This document shows, piece after piece, positions 53,022 through 64,000 of a stretch of DNA of 64,000 bases. The translations under genes were made by a program, and so were the position numbers. Position 1 is the first letter of the stretch; the number at the start of each line of letters is the position of its first letter. The stretch covers positions 94,563,340-94,627,339 of the forward strand of contig JAVMKO010000002.1 in the NCBI GenBank assembly GCA_032164245.1, written 5' to 3'. The notes under the pieces are model-generated. The model was given only the letters and a program-made list of their open reading frames with translations, did not search any database and had not been told where the DNA came from. This stretch comes from Sternotherus odoratus (taxonomy: Eukaryota; Chordata; Testudines; Kinosternidae).

Positions 53022-53940
53022 ATTGTGGTTCTCCAAGACGTGGTCCATCACCTGGATCGATCAGTCTTCAGCTGTCGTTAAGACTGCGCCGATCACATGT
53101 CCACAATCTTCTCGCACTCTTGCCTTTATTCTCCATGCTCATCCGAAATGTTTAACAAGGTCTTCTTCCCATCGTCTGGCCAGCCGAGTGGTCTTTTCTG
53201 TTCTCGCAGGTGCTACTCGGCAATGATTGCGGTACACCTGTTGTCCATGAACCGTGCCACGTGGCCCATCCGTCGCATCTTATGTCTGCTTTCCACAACA
53301 ACATCTTTCACACCACTGCGTCCTCTGATCATTTCGTTTGGGATGCGATCCAGAAGGGAGATTCCCAACATAGCTCACTCCATTGTCCTTTCAGCTACCA
53401 ACAGCCGCTGCTTTTCTCTCCTTGTCAGTGCCCACGTTTCACTGGCACACAACATTGCTGAATTGAAGATATTTGCGCGTGTGGTCTTGTTGATTTTTCC
53501 TTTGAGGACATCCTTGATATAACTGAACGCACATCATCCTGCTCAAATCCTTCACAAAAGTTCTCTGTTCACGTCTTGACGCATATTGACTTCTTGGCCC
53601 AAATATATGTACTATTCCACTTCTTCAATTTCTTCTCCTGCTACCATTAGTCAGGCTTTTCGTAAGACGTCTAATCGCATATATTTCGTTTTGCAGCGGT
53701 TCATTTTCAGGCCGATCTGACTGCTTTTCTTGCCAAGTCTTCATAGCATGTTCTGCAGTTGGTTGGTGCTTTCAGCAATTAGCATGATGTCATCCGCGAA
53801 TCTGAGATAATTGTTCTCCATTTATGCTGACACCACTCCTTCAATTGATCTTGTTCATAACCATTTTGAGGCAGGCAGTGAATAGTTTTGGTGAAATCGT
53901 ATCTCCTTGCTTCAACCCGTGGAAGAAATGAAATTCCACT
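53022..53940 (-). pseudogene. Non-LTR (RTE-like) reverse transcriptase fragment
   Basis: Decayed minus-strand translation shows RT motifs in order: FFHGLKQGDTISPKLFTACL, IRFADDIMLIAESTNQLQ (catalytic FADD near 53790), IGLKMNRCKTKYMRLDV, YIYLGQEVN, SETWALTRREKQRL, RIPNEMIRGRSGVKDVV and MGHVARFMDNR. It has several stops. The motif set suggests an RTE-like or related clade; assignment is from memory. It abuts the Penelope-like fragment at 53018-53022. Confidence 0.75.
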
Positions 53941-54009
53941 CTCAGGTTAGGGGCAACAAAATCAGAGAGCTTTATTTCGAGCAATTGCAAGGGAAAAAAA
54001 TACAATACA

Positions 54010-54620
54010 TGCAGACAACAAGAACCACAGTTACAGAAGGATAAGTAACTATTCTCTCTTTATCTAGAGATAGCCCACATACATTCCACTCCTGGTGACT
54101 CTCAAGCAGCAACTCATGTACCAGAGTGCTTTGATCTACTTGATTAATAACTGCAGGACAGTTCTACCACAGCAGGAGTTAGATTTGCAACACTTTATGA
54201 TTACTACTAAGCAAAGGTGTGAACTAAACTCCAAGGACCAGCTTTACAAATCTCTGAAATCGAGACACTTCAGAAATATGCAGCAAAGGCTGCCTGGGTT
54301 CTCATGGAATGAGCTCTAACTTGCCCAGACAGGTCAAAATCAGCCAGTTCACAGAATGTCTTAATACAGTCAGACACTCATTTTGACAGTCTCTTAATAG
54401 AAATAAGTTGTCCCTTCATTCTGTTGTCAAATTCTACAAACAGCCTAGGAGAATGCCTGAGCAGCTTCATTCTGTTCAGATAACATGAGAAGCACATAAC
54501 TATACTCAGGGTATGATGTCTTGCTTCTCTCTGAGTAGGGAGAGGCTTGGGGAGGGAGACAGGTAAGTGAATGATCTGATTAAGGAAGTCAGGAACCTCG
54601 AGGGAGGTCTCAGTCATTTT
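54010..54620 (-). pseudogene. Relic DIRS tyrosine recombinase fragment
   Basis: The minus strand encodes YLNRMKLLRHSPRLFVEF, RMKGQLISIKRLSK, then after frameshifts RAHSMRTQAA (the HxxR motif) and ISEICKAGPWSLVHTFA. Copy A has RTKSFRKSPQLFIS, RMKGLPISTQRLS, TAHSTRAQAA and IAEICRAATWSSVHTFA. The left edge (54013-54070, 'acagttacagaaggataagt') resembles a DIRS terminal or ICR sequence. It is older than, and different from, the family of copies A and B. Confidence 0.8.
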
Positions 54621-54864
54621 GGCTTGTGCAATACTGTGTAGGGAATAGACCTAAATAAACATTAGCCAAAAAAATATTGTTTTGGTCAACCCATGAGTAA
54701 ATTTCTGTTGAGTTCACCAACAGTTTCGACTGGACCAAAAAAATCAAAATGTTTAGCAAATATTGAAACTGAACAGTTTGATTCAACATTTCCAAAACAA
54801 TTCAATTTTTTGGATTACATTCACAAAACAGCTAGAGGGGGAAGTGGTACTCTCTTTCCCTACA

Positions 54865-55130
54865 TCGTTTAACTCACTGGTTAAGGCACTCTCCTGAAAT
54901 GTGAGACCTGGGTTCTATAGCCCCACTACTTAAGGAGAAGGAATCGATGTGAAGCTGGATCTCCCAGGTTGTAGGTGTGTGCCCTGAACACAAGCAATGG
55001 GATAATCTGGCCTGGGTTTTAATAGCTCCTGCTGAAGCTGTTACACTTTTTATAAATTGTCACTGGAGTCAGGGGTTTGGGTCTCCCAAATCCTAGCTGA
55101 GTACTCTAACCACCAGGCCAAAATGTCAAC
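54865..55130 (+). repeat. tRNA-derived SINE-like sequence
   Basis: 'tcactggttaaggcactctc' (A-box-like, ~54875) and 'acctgggttctatagcccc' (B-box-like, ~54906) are spaced as in a pol III promoter. The tRNA-like head is followed by a body reading 'aatcgatgtgaagctggatc' … 'gagtactctaaccaccaggc'. The B box deviates from consensus by an extra base. It could also be a decayed MIR-like SINE. Confidence 0.5.
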
Positions 55131-55139
55131 TTCCCTCTC

Positions 55140-57203
55140 CCTGGCCTAACTATTCATTGTCATTCAAAGGGGAGATTCATAATCACTAGGAGTGTCATAT
55201 GTTCAGCACCTCTGAAAGTTATGCCTTTAATGGCCGAATATTTTGCAATATATGATCTTCATGAATCAGAACAGTTAAGAATTAGCCCATATAAAACAGC
55301 TAAACATTTGCCACTTTTTCTTCTTTTCTTGAGTTTTATCTGCTTCACCACTTTGTGATTTGCACTCTTCCGGGTCACCCTTTTGTTTCTTACTACAAGC
55401 AGATGGGCCAGATTATGATGTAAGCAATGTGTCTTACTAAACATAGCATGCTACTATCTGAAAAACTGAGGCCCTAGCTCCATTAGATCTATCGGTAATG
55501 GGATCCTGGATTATGAAAGGATCATTGTAGTTAAGATAGTCAGTGTGCCTTACACTCACCCACACGGTTCATGGTTGGCAGTAGAGACACAGTAGATTGA
55601 GACACATGCGGTTATGTATTAATGTATGTAGGCACCTGGGTGCTTTGTTAAAAGCTTTTAAAAGCAAACACAACCTATTAATTATTTCCTATTGCCAGAG
55701 AAGACTCAGTGAATACCAGGTTTCAATGCGGCTGAATGATGCAAAGAGCCATTGGCAGGGACTATAATGGATTTGTGCTTTGTAGAGCAATGATTATTTT
55801 CCCCACATTCCCTCAAGTCAATATCAGTAACAATGCTTGTGCCTCAGAAATGGCTACAAACATGTTCTAGTCAAAATATAAAAATATATAGCTAACTGTG
55901 CTGCTGTGACACAGGGTCTGGGAGGGTGGAAAGAGGAAAGTTAGAATGTATTTTAGAGACAGTACAAAGGAATCCACAGAAATAAAGGGAAAACAGCCAC
56001 TCTGCCAGTCAAATGAATATCCACTGTTTAATACCACTAAGAATAAAGATATGGAAAAAGTTAGTGTTTCAGCTGGTTCAAACTTTAAAAGGCAATTATG
56101 TAAGGTGATGAGTCACTCCTATGATAGATTCCAGCCAATTCACAAGCAAGGAACTGATCTGGTAACTCTTGGGATATGTATATAAGCACTACAGGAGGAA
56201 CAGCAACTCAGTCTGCTCAACGGTCATTTCAGGGCTTGGAACTGTCTCCTGCCTGACACTGGCAACAGACTCCCCAAGCCATAGCCAGATCCAACCTTGC
56301 TTTTGCTCCCCTCCCTGGTTCTTAGTCATGCTCCAGTTCTGCTCTGGATTCCTGATTCTGGCTCTGACCCCTAGGCTCGGCTGCCACAGCTCAGACCACT
56401 AGGCACAATCACCCCCATCACAGTTTCTGACAAATTATATGGTATTACTGTATACCTGCTATATTTATTTGAAGGTAGTACCTTCAATAAATTGGAAATA
56501 CTAGTGGATTCAATTGACTTTTCAATATTGCAAAAAAAAAAAAAGATCAAAACTTAGTTCAAGTCCCTTCGTTATGACATCTGGTAAACTATGGAAAATC
56601 TCCATCATAGATTAATGAATTGTTGCTTAGCACTTTGATGAAAAAATAAGAATTTATTGTTCTGATTAAACTATCTTGGCTATAAGAATGTTTACAGATT
56701 AGGATTTTCATAATATTTATATTTTCTTTACTTAACGACCTTAACAGAAGAACATATAGAAATAGGTTCCTGAACATAAATGTGTGGAGAGTCTCTGCTT
56801 TCAAGTGCTCACTTTCAGAACTGTATGCAAATACTGTGGTTGTTTAGAAGGGGACAGTTTTAAAAACAGATTTAAGACAGCAGCGAGGCTTGTTCCATCT
56901 GTTGCTTAATTAACTGGATCCTTGTTCTCTTATTCTTATCAACAGGTAACTATTGTTTTTTTCCTCCTTAAACATGCAGTCACATCAGTCTGCACGCTGA
57001 ATTCATATTTCCTGTGCTTCAGTGCTTTGACCCTCTGAATACCATCTTACTTGAATTCCTAGAGGCACAAGTTTGCTTCTTGTAAAAACCGATCAATTCT
57101 GTACAATTCATACAGGCACTAATACGATGCTTCAAGAACTGCACTGTTTCTCCTAGAAAATGTGCAGTAGGTAGGATTTATTCCTTTCCTCCAATAAAAT
57201 ACC
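55140..57203. other. No gene recognised
   Basis: AT-rich intron. No repeat family or exon-like segment was identified. Short open frames carry no motifs. Confidence 0.45.
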
Positions 57204-57206
57204 TAA

Positions 57207-57485
57207 GGGTATGTCTACACTAACCACTGGATCGGCGGGTAGTGGTCAATCCTGCTGGGGTCGATTTATCGTGTCCAGACTAGACACGATAAATCAACCC
57301 CCAAGCGCTCTCCCATCAACTCCTGTACTCCACGCGAGAGGTGCAGGTGGAGTTGATGGGGAAGCAGCAGCAGTTGATTTACCATAGCAAAGGTGCCATG
57401 GTAAATGGATCTAAGTACGTCAACTTAAGCTACGTTAAGTTGCGTAAATAGGTCAATACCCCTCCCCCCTAGTGTAGACCAGGGG
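57207..57485. mobile_element. MITE with TAA flanks (PIF/Harbinger-like?)
   Basis: It starts GGGTATGTCTACACTAAC and ends CTAGTGTAGACCAGGGG, imperfect inverted repeats flanked by TAA on both sides (57204-57206, 57486-57488). The interior includes a 'gtcgatttatcgtgtc'/'gacacgataaatcaac' palindrome. The superfamily is inferred from the 3-bp duplication. Confidence 0.65.
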
Positions 57486-58438
57486 TAAGAATAACTGATT
57501 TTCATGAATACCTTGACTTGTCTAGATTCCATCTGAATTTGTATTTACAATATTAATATTCCACTAACTTGTTTTATACAAAAAGTGAAACACCTATCTG
57601 TGGGCCAGTACCCTTTCTAAATGAACAATGAGCAATAATGAAGATAAGGATATGAACAATTATGAAGAATATAGCTACAGAAAGTCAAGGACCAGTCCAA
57701 ACTTAAGTGTCTGTGCTCCTTTCCATGAGAACTCTTCAATTAATGTAATCAGAAACTATGCACATCCATTGAAGAAAGTAATTAGTGTATAAATGTATGC
57801 AAGATCAATGAAAAGTCACCGTTACAACATGCCAAGCTGGAATTAATTTGTGTAATTTACAAACCAGACTCCTTCCAGTTCTGATCCAACCCACAAGGGG
57901 TTTTTTTGTGGGGGGGGTGGGCAGTGATGACATTACATTGCATGACATCACACTTGAGGCATTCTCTCTTCACATCCCATCATTATACAAGCAATAAATA
58001 AATAATGTTACGTAATTGTATCCAAATATAGTTAAATAATTTTGGGGGGCAGACTACTTAAAATGGTACCCTGATTACCTCTTGTGAACTTTTCATCACA
58101 AGTTAATTTAAATATCCGTGGAAAAATTAGGCCCCAGGTTTAGTACAATCTTTAAAGAAGCCATCAGCATTAACAATGCATTATGTCGAGATTTTCATGA
58201 TCTCTTTTACCAGTTTATTTTCTAGGGAAAATTAAATCTTGCTTTTAAATATAAATTTTGTTAATTTATAGGTATCAGAAGCACACACAAACAGGAGCAA
58301 CATGCTACTAAAAAGCATAAATACAGAGCTTAAAAACCTTTTAAGTTACTGTGTTCTTTTTCAACAATCATCTCCCACTCTCAGACACTCCATGAGCTTG
58401 TAATCTTTAGCAAGCTGTATCAACTTGAGTAGGTATTT

Positions 58439-59251
58439 TGACAGGGTCAGGCCAGATGGCTACAGGAGAGTGATCCTATTGGGATCCATGAAGTGGGCAG
58501 GTACTATGGGAGAGTGATAGAAAGAAGATATTAGTCCCAGATTAAGCAGATCCCTTTCCCCTGGGTAAGGTAACAGGAGCAGTTCCCGAACAAGCAAGAA
58601 CTTGCTGGAACCAATTAAGACAGGCTAATTAGGATACCCGGTGCCAATTAAGAAGCAGCAGCTACACTCAATTAGAATGGGCTGACTAATCAGGGGACCT
58701 GGGTTTAAAAAGGACCTCATTTCAGTCAGGGAGAGGCGCGTAAGGAGGTAGGAGTGAGAGGATGTGTTGCTGGAGGACTGAGGAGTACAAGTGTTATCAC
58801 ACACCAGGAGGAAGGTCCTATGGTGAGGATGAAGGTGTTGGAAGGAGGCCATGGGGAAGTAGCGCAGGTTGTTGTAGCTGTCATGCAGTTGTTCCAGGAG
58901 ACTCTCTAGACAGCTACAATCCACAGGGCCCTGGGCTGGAACCCAGAGTAGAGGGCAGGCTTGGGTTCTCCCCATCCCTCCAATTCCCTACTTGATACCG
59001 GAGGAGTTGACATGGATTGTGGGTTCAACCAGAGGGGAAGTTCTCTGCCCTGTCCCACTAGGTGGATCAGCAGAGATTGTGGGATTGTTGTTCTTCCTTT
59101 TTTGCATGCTGGCCAATGATGAGGTTAGCTAAGTGAAGGGCAGATTTGAGCCACGAAAGTGGCCAAACTGAGGGCTGCCATGAATCTCTGAGGCAAGCAA
59201 ATCCGCCAATAACCGCAGGACCCACCAAGGCGGAGAAGGAACTTTGTCACA
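58439..59251 (+). repeat. Possible solo LTR or unclassified long repeat
   Basis: The 813-bp stretch begins TGACAGGGTCAGGCC and ends CTTTGTCACA, so short inverted TGACA/TGTCA ends are visible. A TATA-like 'gggtttaaaaaggacctc' lies at 58702-58720. Flanking 'gtat' occurs on both sides. It may be the LTR of a Gypsy-type element. No coding region accompanies it. Confidence 0.35.
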
Positions 59252-60419
59252 GTATGCACTATCACCCAGACACAATATGTTCTAGACAAGGGTATAGCTC
59301 CCAGCTCCCTCCGTTCTTTGACTGTTAAAACAAAAATCTTGGATTTACTAGTGGTTCCCCTTATAAACTTATCAGTTTTTGATCTTTGTTTACCTAGCTT
59401 ACATTTTTTATCATTTGACACCCTCACCCCCCACCCAACAAACAAAAACGAACTTTCCTGTGCCTCACATAGTTACAATTGAGTTCTGACAATTGACAGC
59501 CACTTGGGATGTCCCACTCTTTCTTCATAATCCACTACTGCAGATACATTTTGTCTTCTCCTGGATTATTTTGGTCTGAAAATAGCAAACTGTCAAAAAG
59601 CTTTTAAACCCTTGTAAAATTGTGGCCACACTGCCCACTAAAAAGAATACAGTGCACTCCTTTTATAAGAATCACATTCATCCTAGTTTTGATTCTTATC
59701 AGTGCTTGACTAACAAGCAGAGCATATTTTAGTATAGTAATTATTTTGCACCCATGGTTTTGATTACTATATACGGTTAATTCTTATAATCAGCGATTCT
59801 TAAAAATGGACTGGATTGTACAAGTGTCTGTATGAAGGGCACAGTATAGGGAAAGAGGCTAAACCTCTTTCCTTCACTGCCATGACCCAGAGAAAAACCT
59901 TAGAGAGCTGCCTCAAATTCCTGTACACTGAAGAGGACTATTAGTGCCCAGTCAACCAATTCAATTTTTAAGCACCTGGGGCCATTAATATAAAAGTGTG
60001 CAGTGATGCTGAAAGTCAATGGTAAGCACCCACAGGAGTACACTAGAAGCCTAACAGAGGCTTTAGTGCAAAAGCAACGTACAAAGCTTGGTCCCAGGCC
60101 CTGCTAGGAATGCACAAATCACATTCAGCATAGTCTTCTCAGCATCAAGATGGGTCTCCAAAGGAGACCTATCAATATAATAAAGCAGAGTCCTGGATAT
60201 ACCTATTGTGTGTCTAATTTATTTTCTCCCAATGCCAAATGTGGTTTTGGGAACAAGACGGGAAGGTTGACAGTTTGGTTCAGGTGAACTACTGGAACCA
60301 TTATGGGGATGAACTTTGGGTGAGGTCTTGACACCACCTTGGTTCTATTATGGAGGTTTGACCAAAAGCACCTGAAGTACCTTACTCACTCATTTCTTCT
60401 GGCTGAAGCAACCATGACT

Positions 60420-60675
60420 AGTGGCTTGTCAACACAGAGCATGGCAAGCAGGGTGTGAATCTACAGCCACTAGATTGCCACACACGAATTCGCTGTGTGG
60501 ACCCTACTACCATGCGCTAAAAGTTCCACAGCATGCTTTGACATGCTCATACTACAGAACTTTTAGTGTGCAGCAGCATGTCCATATGTCCAGTTTGTGC
60601 ACTGCAAGCTAGTTAGCTGTAGTGTCACACCCTTGCTTGTCACACACTAATTCTCTGTGTAGAAAAGCTCTAGGA
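60420..60675. mobile_element. Possible MITE
   Basis: The ends 'agtggcttgtcaacacagag' and 'ctctgtgtagaaaagctct' are imperfect inverted repeats, with internal near-palindromes ('gctaaaagttcc', 'agaacttttagtg'). No clear target duplication. Confidence 0.4.
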
Positions 60676-61127
60676 AGTTTGTCTTCAGAGTGAAGTGGTG
60701 CAAGGAGCATTCTGATTGATGCTGATCAGTTGCATTCCAAGTGAGAGAACTGTGCTGTAAGAGAAGCAATAAGAATCTGCAAAGTGGTGGTAGTAACGAG
60801 GAAACGAGGCAAACGTAGCAAACCTCATGGGATTACCCCACCGAGTTAGGACTCTGCCAGCAAAGCAGGCACTATCTGTAACGACGGCGCACTGCTTCAA
60901 TCAGACTACATGAAGGAAAGGGCAATGGCAGTATTCTTCATTGCAAGGCCCGTGAGCCAGTGGTGGCTCCTGTTGACCCTAAGTGCGACTCCCTAAATTC
61001 CCTCTAAGCTGCCTAGCTGCACAGCAGGCTATAAATAGCTAAGCAGCTGGGACCTGGAGAGTGAGAGTCAGGACCCTTTGGCCCTACATTTAGTTTAGGC
61101 CCTCAGTCCCCTGCCTCCTTCTAGATA

Positions 61128-61860
61128 ATGACAGTCACTAAGATCACAGACATCCGGACAAAACTGGTCGAGACAGAAACCTAACAACCATTATGGATTC
61201 TGGTTGATGACATATAGAGGACGAGTGGGCCAGGCGAGGAAACTGTAATAACCAAAATGGTTCTTTAAATATCCTAACGATCAACTTGGCTGTCAGAGAC
61301 ATCACTCTCGACCGATTTGGTCTCTCGCCACCATCTCAGCCAATTTTTCCTGTATAAATACCCCTGCATTTGCCTAGGGCAAGGGGCAGAGGAGATCCAC
61401 TCGCAGAGAGTCTTAGCCACGAAAGCGCAAGCTGTCTCGTGCCTTTGTCCGCCTGGATCTGGACTGTCATAGAGGGACGCCGGTGACATCCAACGGGTGT
61501 AAGTATGGACTGTCATATCTGAGAAAGAGTCGCTAAACGGCCTCTCTCTCAGAGCCTATTAGTCTTAACGCTTAAAGGTGCTTAATTAAGGGGCATAGAA
61601 GGAATGCTGGCAAAAGAACAAAGTAGACCTATAACTCAGAAACCAAAATATCGGTATGAGTAAATATCATTGAAACTGCATGCAATTATCTAAAGTTCTA
61701 TATTATAAACCTGTCAATTACAAGATCTTGACATAAGAAAATGACCGTTTAATCATCAGTTAACTGCTTATAATCATAAAATTGCTTAGGCCTGAATTGT
61801 AATAAATAGATAAATAAACTTGCTTGATTATTCATAAGAATCAAAGTGTCACGTATCCAT
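61128..61860 (+). repeat. Possible LTR with TATA box and poly(A) signals
   Basis: The stretch starts near 'tgacagtcactaagatcaca' and holds 'ctgtataaatacccctgc' (TATA at 61350-61358), a following 'gggcaaggggcagaggagat' segment and AATAAA motifs at about 61799-61812. This order fits U3-R-U5 of a retrovirus-like LTR. Boundaries are not fixed, and no internal genes are seen, so at most a solo LTR. Confidence 0.3.
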
Positions 61861-62479
61861 TGGTCATAAGGAGGCAGTTTTCATTAAAATCAGGCGAACC
61901 TCCGTTTGAAGGGACAAAAGGTACTTTACTTGTTCCAAGAAACCCGAGGTTTGATCACACTCGGACCTTTCTAGTGGATAATTAATTACTTGCAGAGAAG
62001 AGAGAGTTGGGGTGGGAGGGAACTGGGGAGGGGAGCAAGTTGGGGCTTGTAGGGTTGCTACAGGCCTCTTCCCCTTCCCCGGAGCTCTCGTTCTGCCTAC
62101 TAGTGGGGGGAAGAGAGGCCCCTTCCCTGGAGCTAGCTGCTACCAGCAGGGAGAGGGCTAGAGGAAGGCTGTGACCACTCCATCCACATAAGAGGGCGGA
62201 AGAAAGTACAGAGCACATGCATAGTCCAGACACTTACCCAAAACAAATCCAATTTTTCACACTAGGTACACATCCACCTACAGTGGGATCAATACTGATA
62301 ATATTTGCAGAAAAATGTTTCACCCAACACTAGCACATATTCGAAGAAAAATGTTTCACCCTGGTTAAATTTGAGTTAGTTCAGGTTTTATTTTACTGCT
62401 AAAAATATCATTTACATAGTTTATAACATTTATTTACCACCACTTTCAAAATATAAAGTTTGTTTTATGAACTGATTGT

Positions 62480-62620
62480 CAAAGTAACTCTTTTACAGAT
62501 GGGAAAACAAAGAAGTAAAGTGACGTGTCCAGGACCGCACAGCAAGTCACTGGAAAATGAGCTTGGAACCTTCTGGAATTCAGTATTCTTTCCTCCATGG
62601 TATTATGTTTTATATGGGCA
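62480..62620 (+). repeat. MIR SINE fragment
   Basis: 'ctcttttacagatgggaaaa', 'gtaaagtgacgtgtccagga' and 'ccgcacagcaagtcactgga' follow the MIR consensus pattern in order, without an intact head. Confidence 0.65.
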
Positions 62621-63439
62621 TGCTAGAGTTGGTTTAAAAATAAGTTCTTACCCCTTGCCTAGAACAATATATACTGATGAAAATCATTACACAAAGGATA
62701 CAAAGTACAATGTCACTCGTACTGCTTGTTCGGCTCACAATGAAATGAGGGAAGAATACATATACTAATATAGACAGCAAGATTACATAAAGTTTGCCAA
62801 AAGGCATTTACAGCTGTTGAAGACATAACAGAAGCTGATCTTGCCTGTTTTTCATAGCCTGAATGAGGGTTCATAGAAACAGGAATAGAGACGTTTTTTG
62901 CTATTTCAATTACCAAATCAAAATTAATCTAGCTGTACTAGCTATTAAAGCAAAAATTTGTTTTTCGTTATCTATAGTAAACATTAACTAAGAAAAATAA
63001 TTAAGAATCATGCTGCTTTGTATCAAAATGAAAAATTATTCAAAGTTCATTTGTTGCGTCTGCAGCTGCCTTTTCATTAGGTCCATATGGCAAACTAGTC
63101 TGAAGAGTAATGTAATAAATGCAACTGTAAATATGAATGTCTCACAATTAAGTCAGTTAAATCATTTGCACTCTATGCACCTGAAAGCAATAGAGACCTT
63201 CAGGGACCACATGGCCACGCTAAGCAGGCAGCTACGGGCGACTCTTGATGTTCACAAACTGACTCTAGAAGGCCATAAGGTATCAATACTAATAAAGAGG
63301 ATTGTGTTTTTCAGCCTATAAAGGACAACTTAGTATCATAAAACTAACTGCACTGCCTTGGAACAGAATCAACCTTGCATTGTCTGGCTATCTACTGAGT
63401 CAGTCTGTGCTTAAAGCTGTCAAACCAATTAAAAGAATT

Positions 63440-63592
63440 GTAGTACAGAACTGCAGACACAGGTGACACCGCAGCTGATGAAGTGGGTTTTAGTCCACAA
63501 AAGCTTATGTCTTATGTTAGTCTCTAAAGTGCCACAAGTACGCCTCATCATATTTGCTGATACAGACAAACACGCCTACCACTCTGAAATCT
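63440..63592 (+). repeat. Penelope-like 3' tail fragment
   Basis: 'gctgatgaagtgggttttag', 'tccacaaaagcttatg', 'gttagtctctaaagtgccac' and 'acaaacacgcctaccact' are the plus-strand version of the tail seen at 52108-52230. It is a severely truncated copy with no coding part. Confidence 0.75.
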
Positions 63593-64000
63593 TTACATAA
63601 ATCAATCAGTGTCATTTGTCTGGTTGATTATTTTTCTTTTTTTAGCATTATATAATAATAAAATAAGCTAACAAACCAAATAGTCAAAGAGTGCATTCTG
63701 TAGAAATTTTCAGCCATATTTTAATTTGCACAAGCTAACATACATCAATCAAATTTCACTGATCTTTGTAATATATATAAAATGGAAAATATCAACTCAT
63801 ACTTGTGTTTTACCTAGATCAAAATGGTACAGCTAACTGTTAAACTAACCACACATTTAAAATTCTTAAGTAAATTATAAATTTAAATGTAAAGTTCACT
63901 AAAACCATGAACACCAAAATCTTCTGCCACCTCACTACTGTGGCAAAGCACTGTCACACTACATAAAGTTCCCAACCTCTTTGTATTATGTTGGACTGAC

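Larger units (their letters stand above)
10874..64000 (-). other. DTNBP1: DTNBP1 intron 7 (5' part beyond window)
   Basis: Everything right of exon 8 appears to be intron 7, since no further dysbindin coding sequence was recognised on the minus strand. The statement rests on not finding the conserved end of exon 7, so a very diverged or short exon could have been missed. Almost all recognisable content is mobile-element sequence. Both full-length DIRS copies share the transcriptional sense of DTNBP1. Confidence 0.7.

Noticed and set aside
52826..53522. Plus-strand frames opposite the Penelope/RTE fragments
   Set aside because: The minus strand carries recognisable RT and GIY-YIG motifs; the plus frames are shadows.
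63010..63321. 103-codon plus-strand frame
   Set aside because: A Leu/His-rich reading with no family I recognise; lies in intron beside repeat debris.

Overview
The window looks like vertebrate, most probably turtle or a closely related reptile, nuclear DNA. It has split coding exons of one conserved vertebrate gene, very long introns, MIR and CR1 remnants, and a dense load of DIRS, Penelope-like, R2-like, hAT, pogo-like and Helitron elements. The species assignment is an inference from this repeat mix and was not tested.

Host gene: the minus strand carries the last three coding exons of DTNBP1 (dysbindin, a BLOC-1 subunit). Exon 8 is at 10718-10873, exon 9 at 8336-8479, and exon 10 with the stop codon at 592-830, with a plausible poly(A) signal at 426-431. 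The exons join in phase (1/1/1). The intron between exons 8 and 9 has a GC-AG boundary. From 10874 to the right edge (over 53 kb) I find no further DTNBP1 exon, so this is read as intron 7.

Mobile elements: two nearly full-length DIRS-type tyrosine-recombinase retrotransposons lie in this intron at 28497-34407 (copy A) and 46346-51839 (copy B). Both are on the minus strand, the same sense as DTNBP1. Each has inverted terminal repeats, an internal complementary region that spells out the joined termini, a zinc-binding Gag-like ORF, an RT/RNase H ORF and an overlapping tyrosine recombinase ORF in another frame. Copy A has one obvious lesion, a 2-nt deletion in the RT. Copy B has several frameshifts, a stop and a ~445-bp deletion. 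Copy A appears to sit inside an older, decayed DIRS relic (27740-28440 plus 34408-37190). Further DIRS pieces are at 4300-4625 and 54010-54620.

Other elements: an R2-like LINE fragment (4626-6190), two Penelope-like fragments (one with a clean GIY-YIG domain) plus a tail copy, a decayed RTE-like RT (53022-53940), and a CR1 3' end (45046-45848). There is also a non-autonomous Helitron (11689-12595), at least seven hAT-type elements with recognisable 8-bp target duplications, three pogo-like elements with TA duplications (one holding a GC-rich palindromic minisatellite), several MITEs, MIRs, a tRNA-like SINE and two possible LTRs. No tRNA, rRNA, CRISPR or prokaryotic feature was seen. The remaining stretches are AT-rich intronic DNA in which I recognise nothing.
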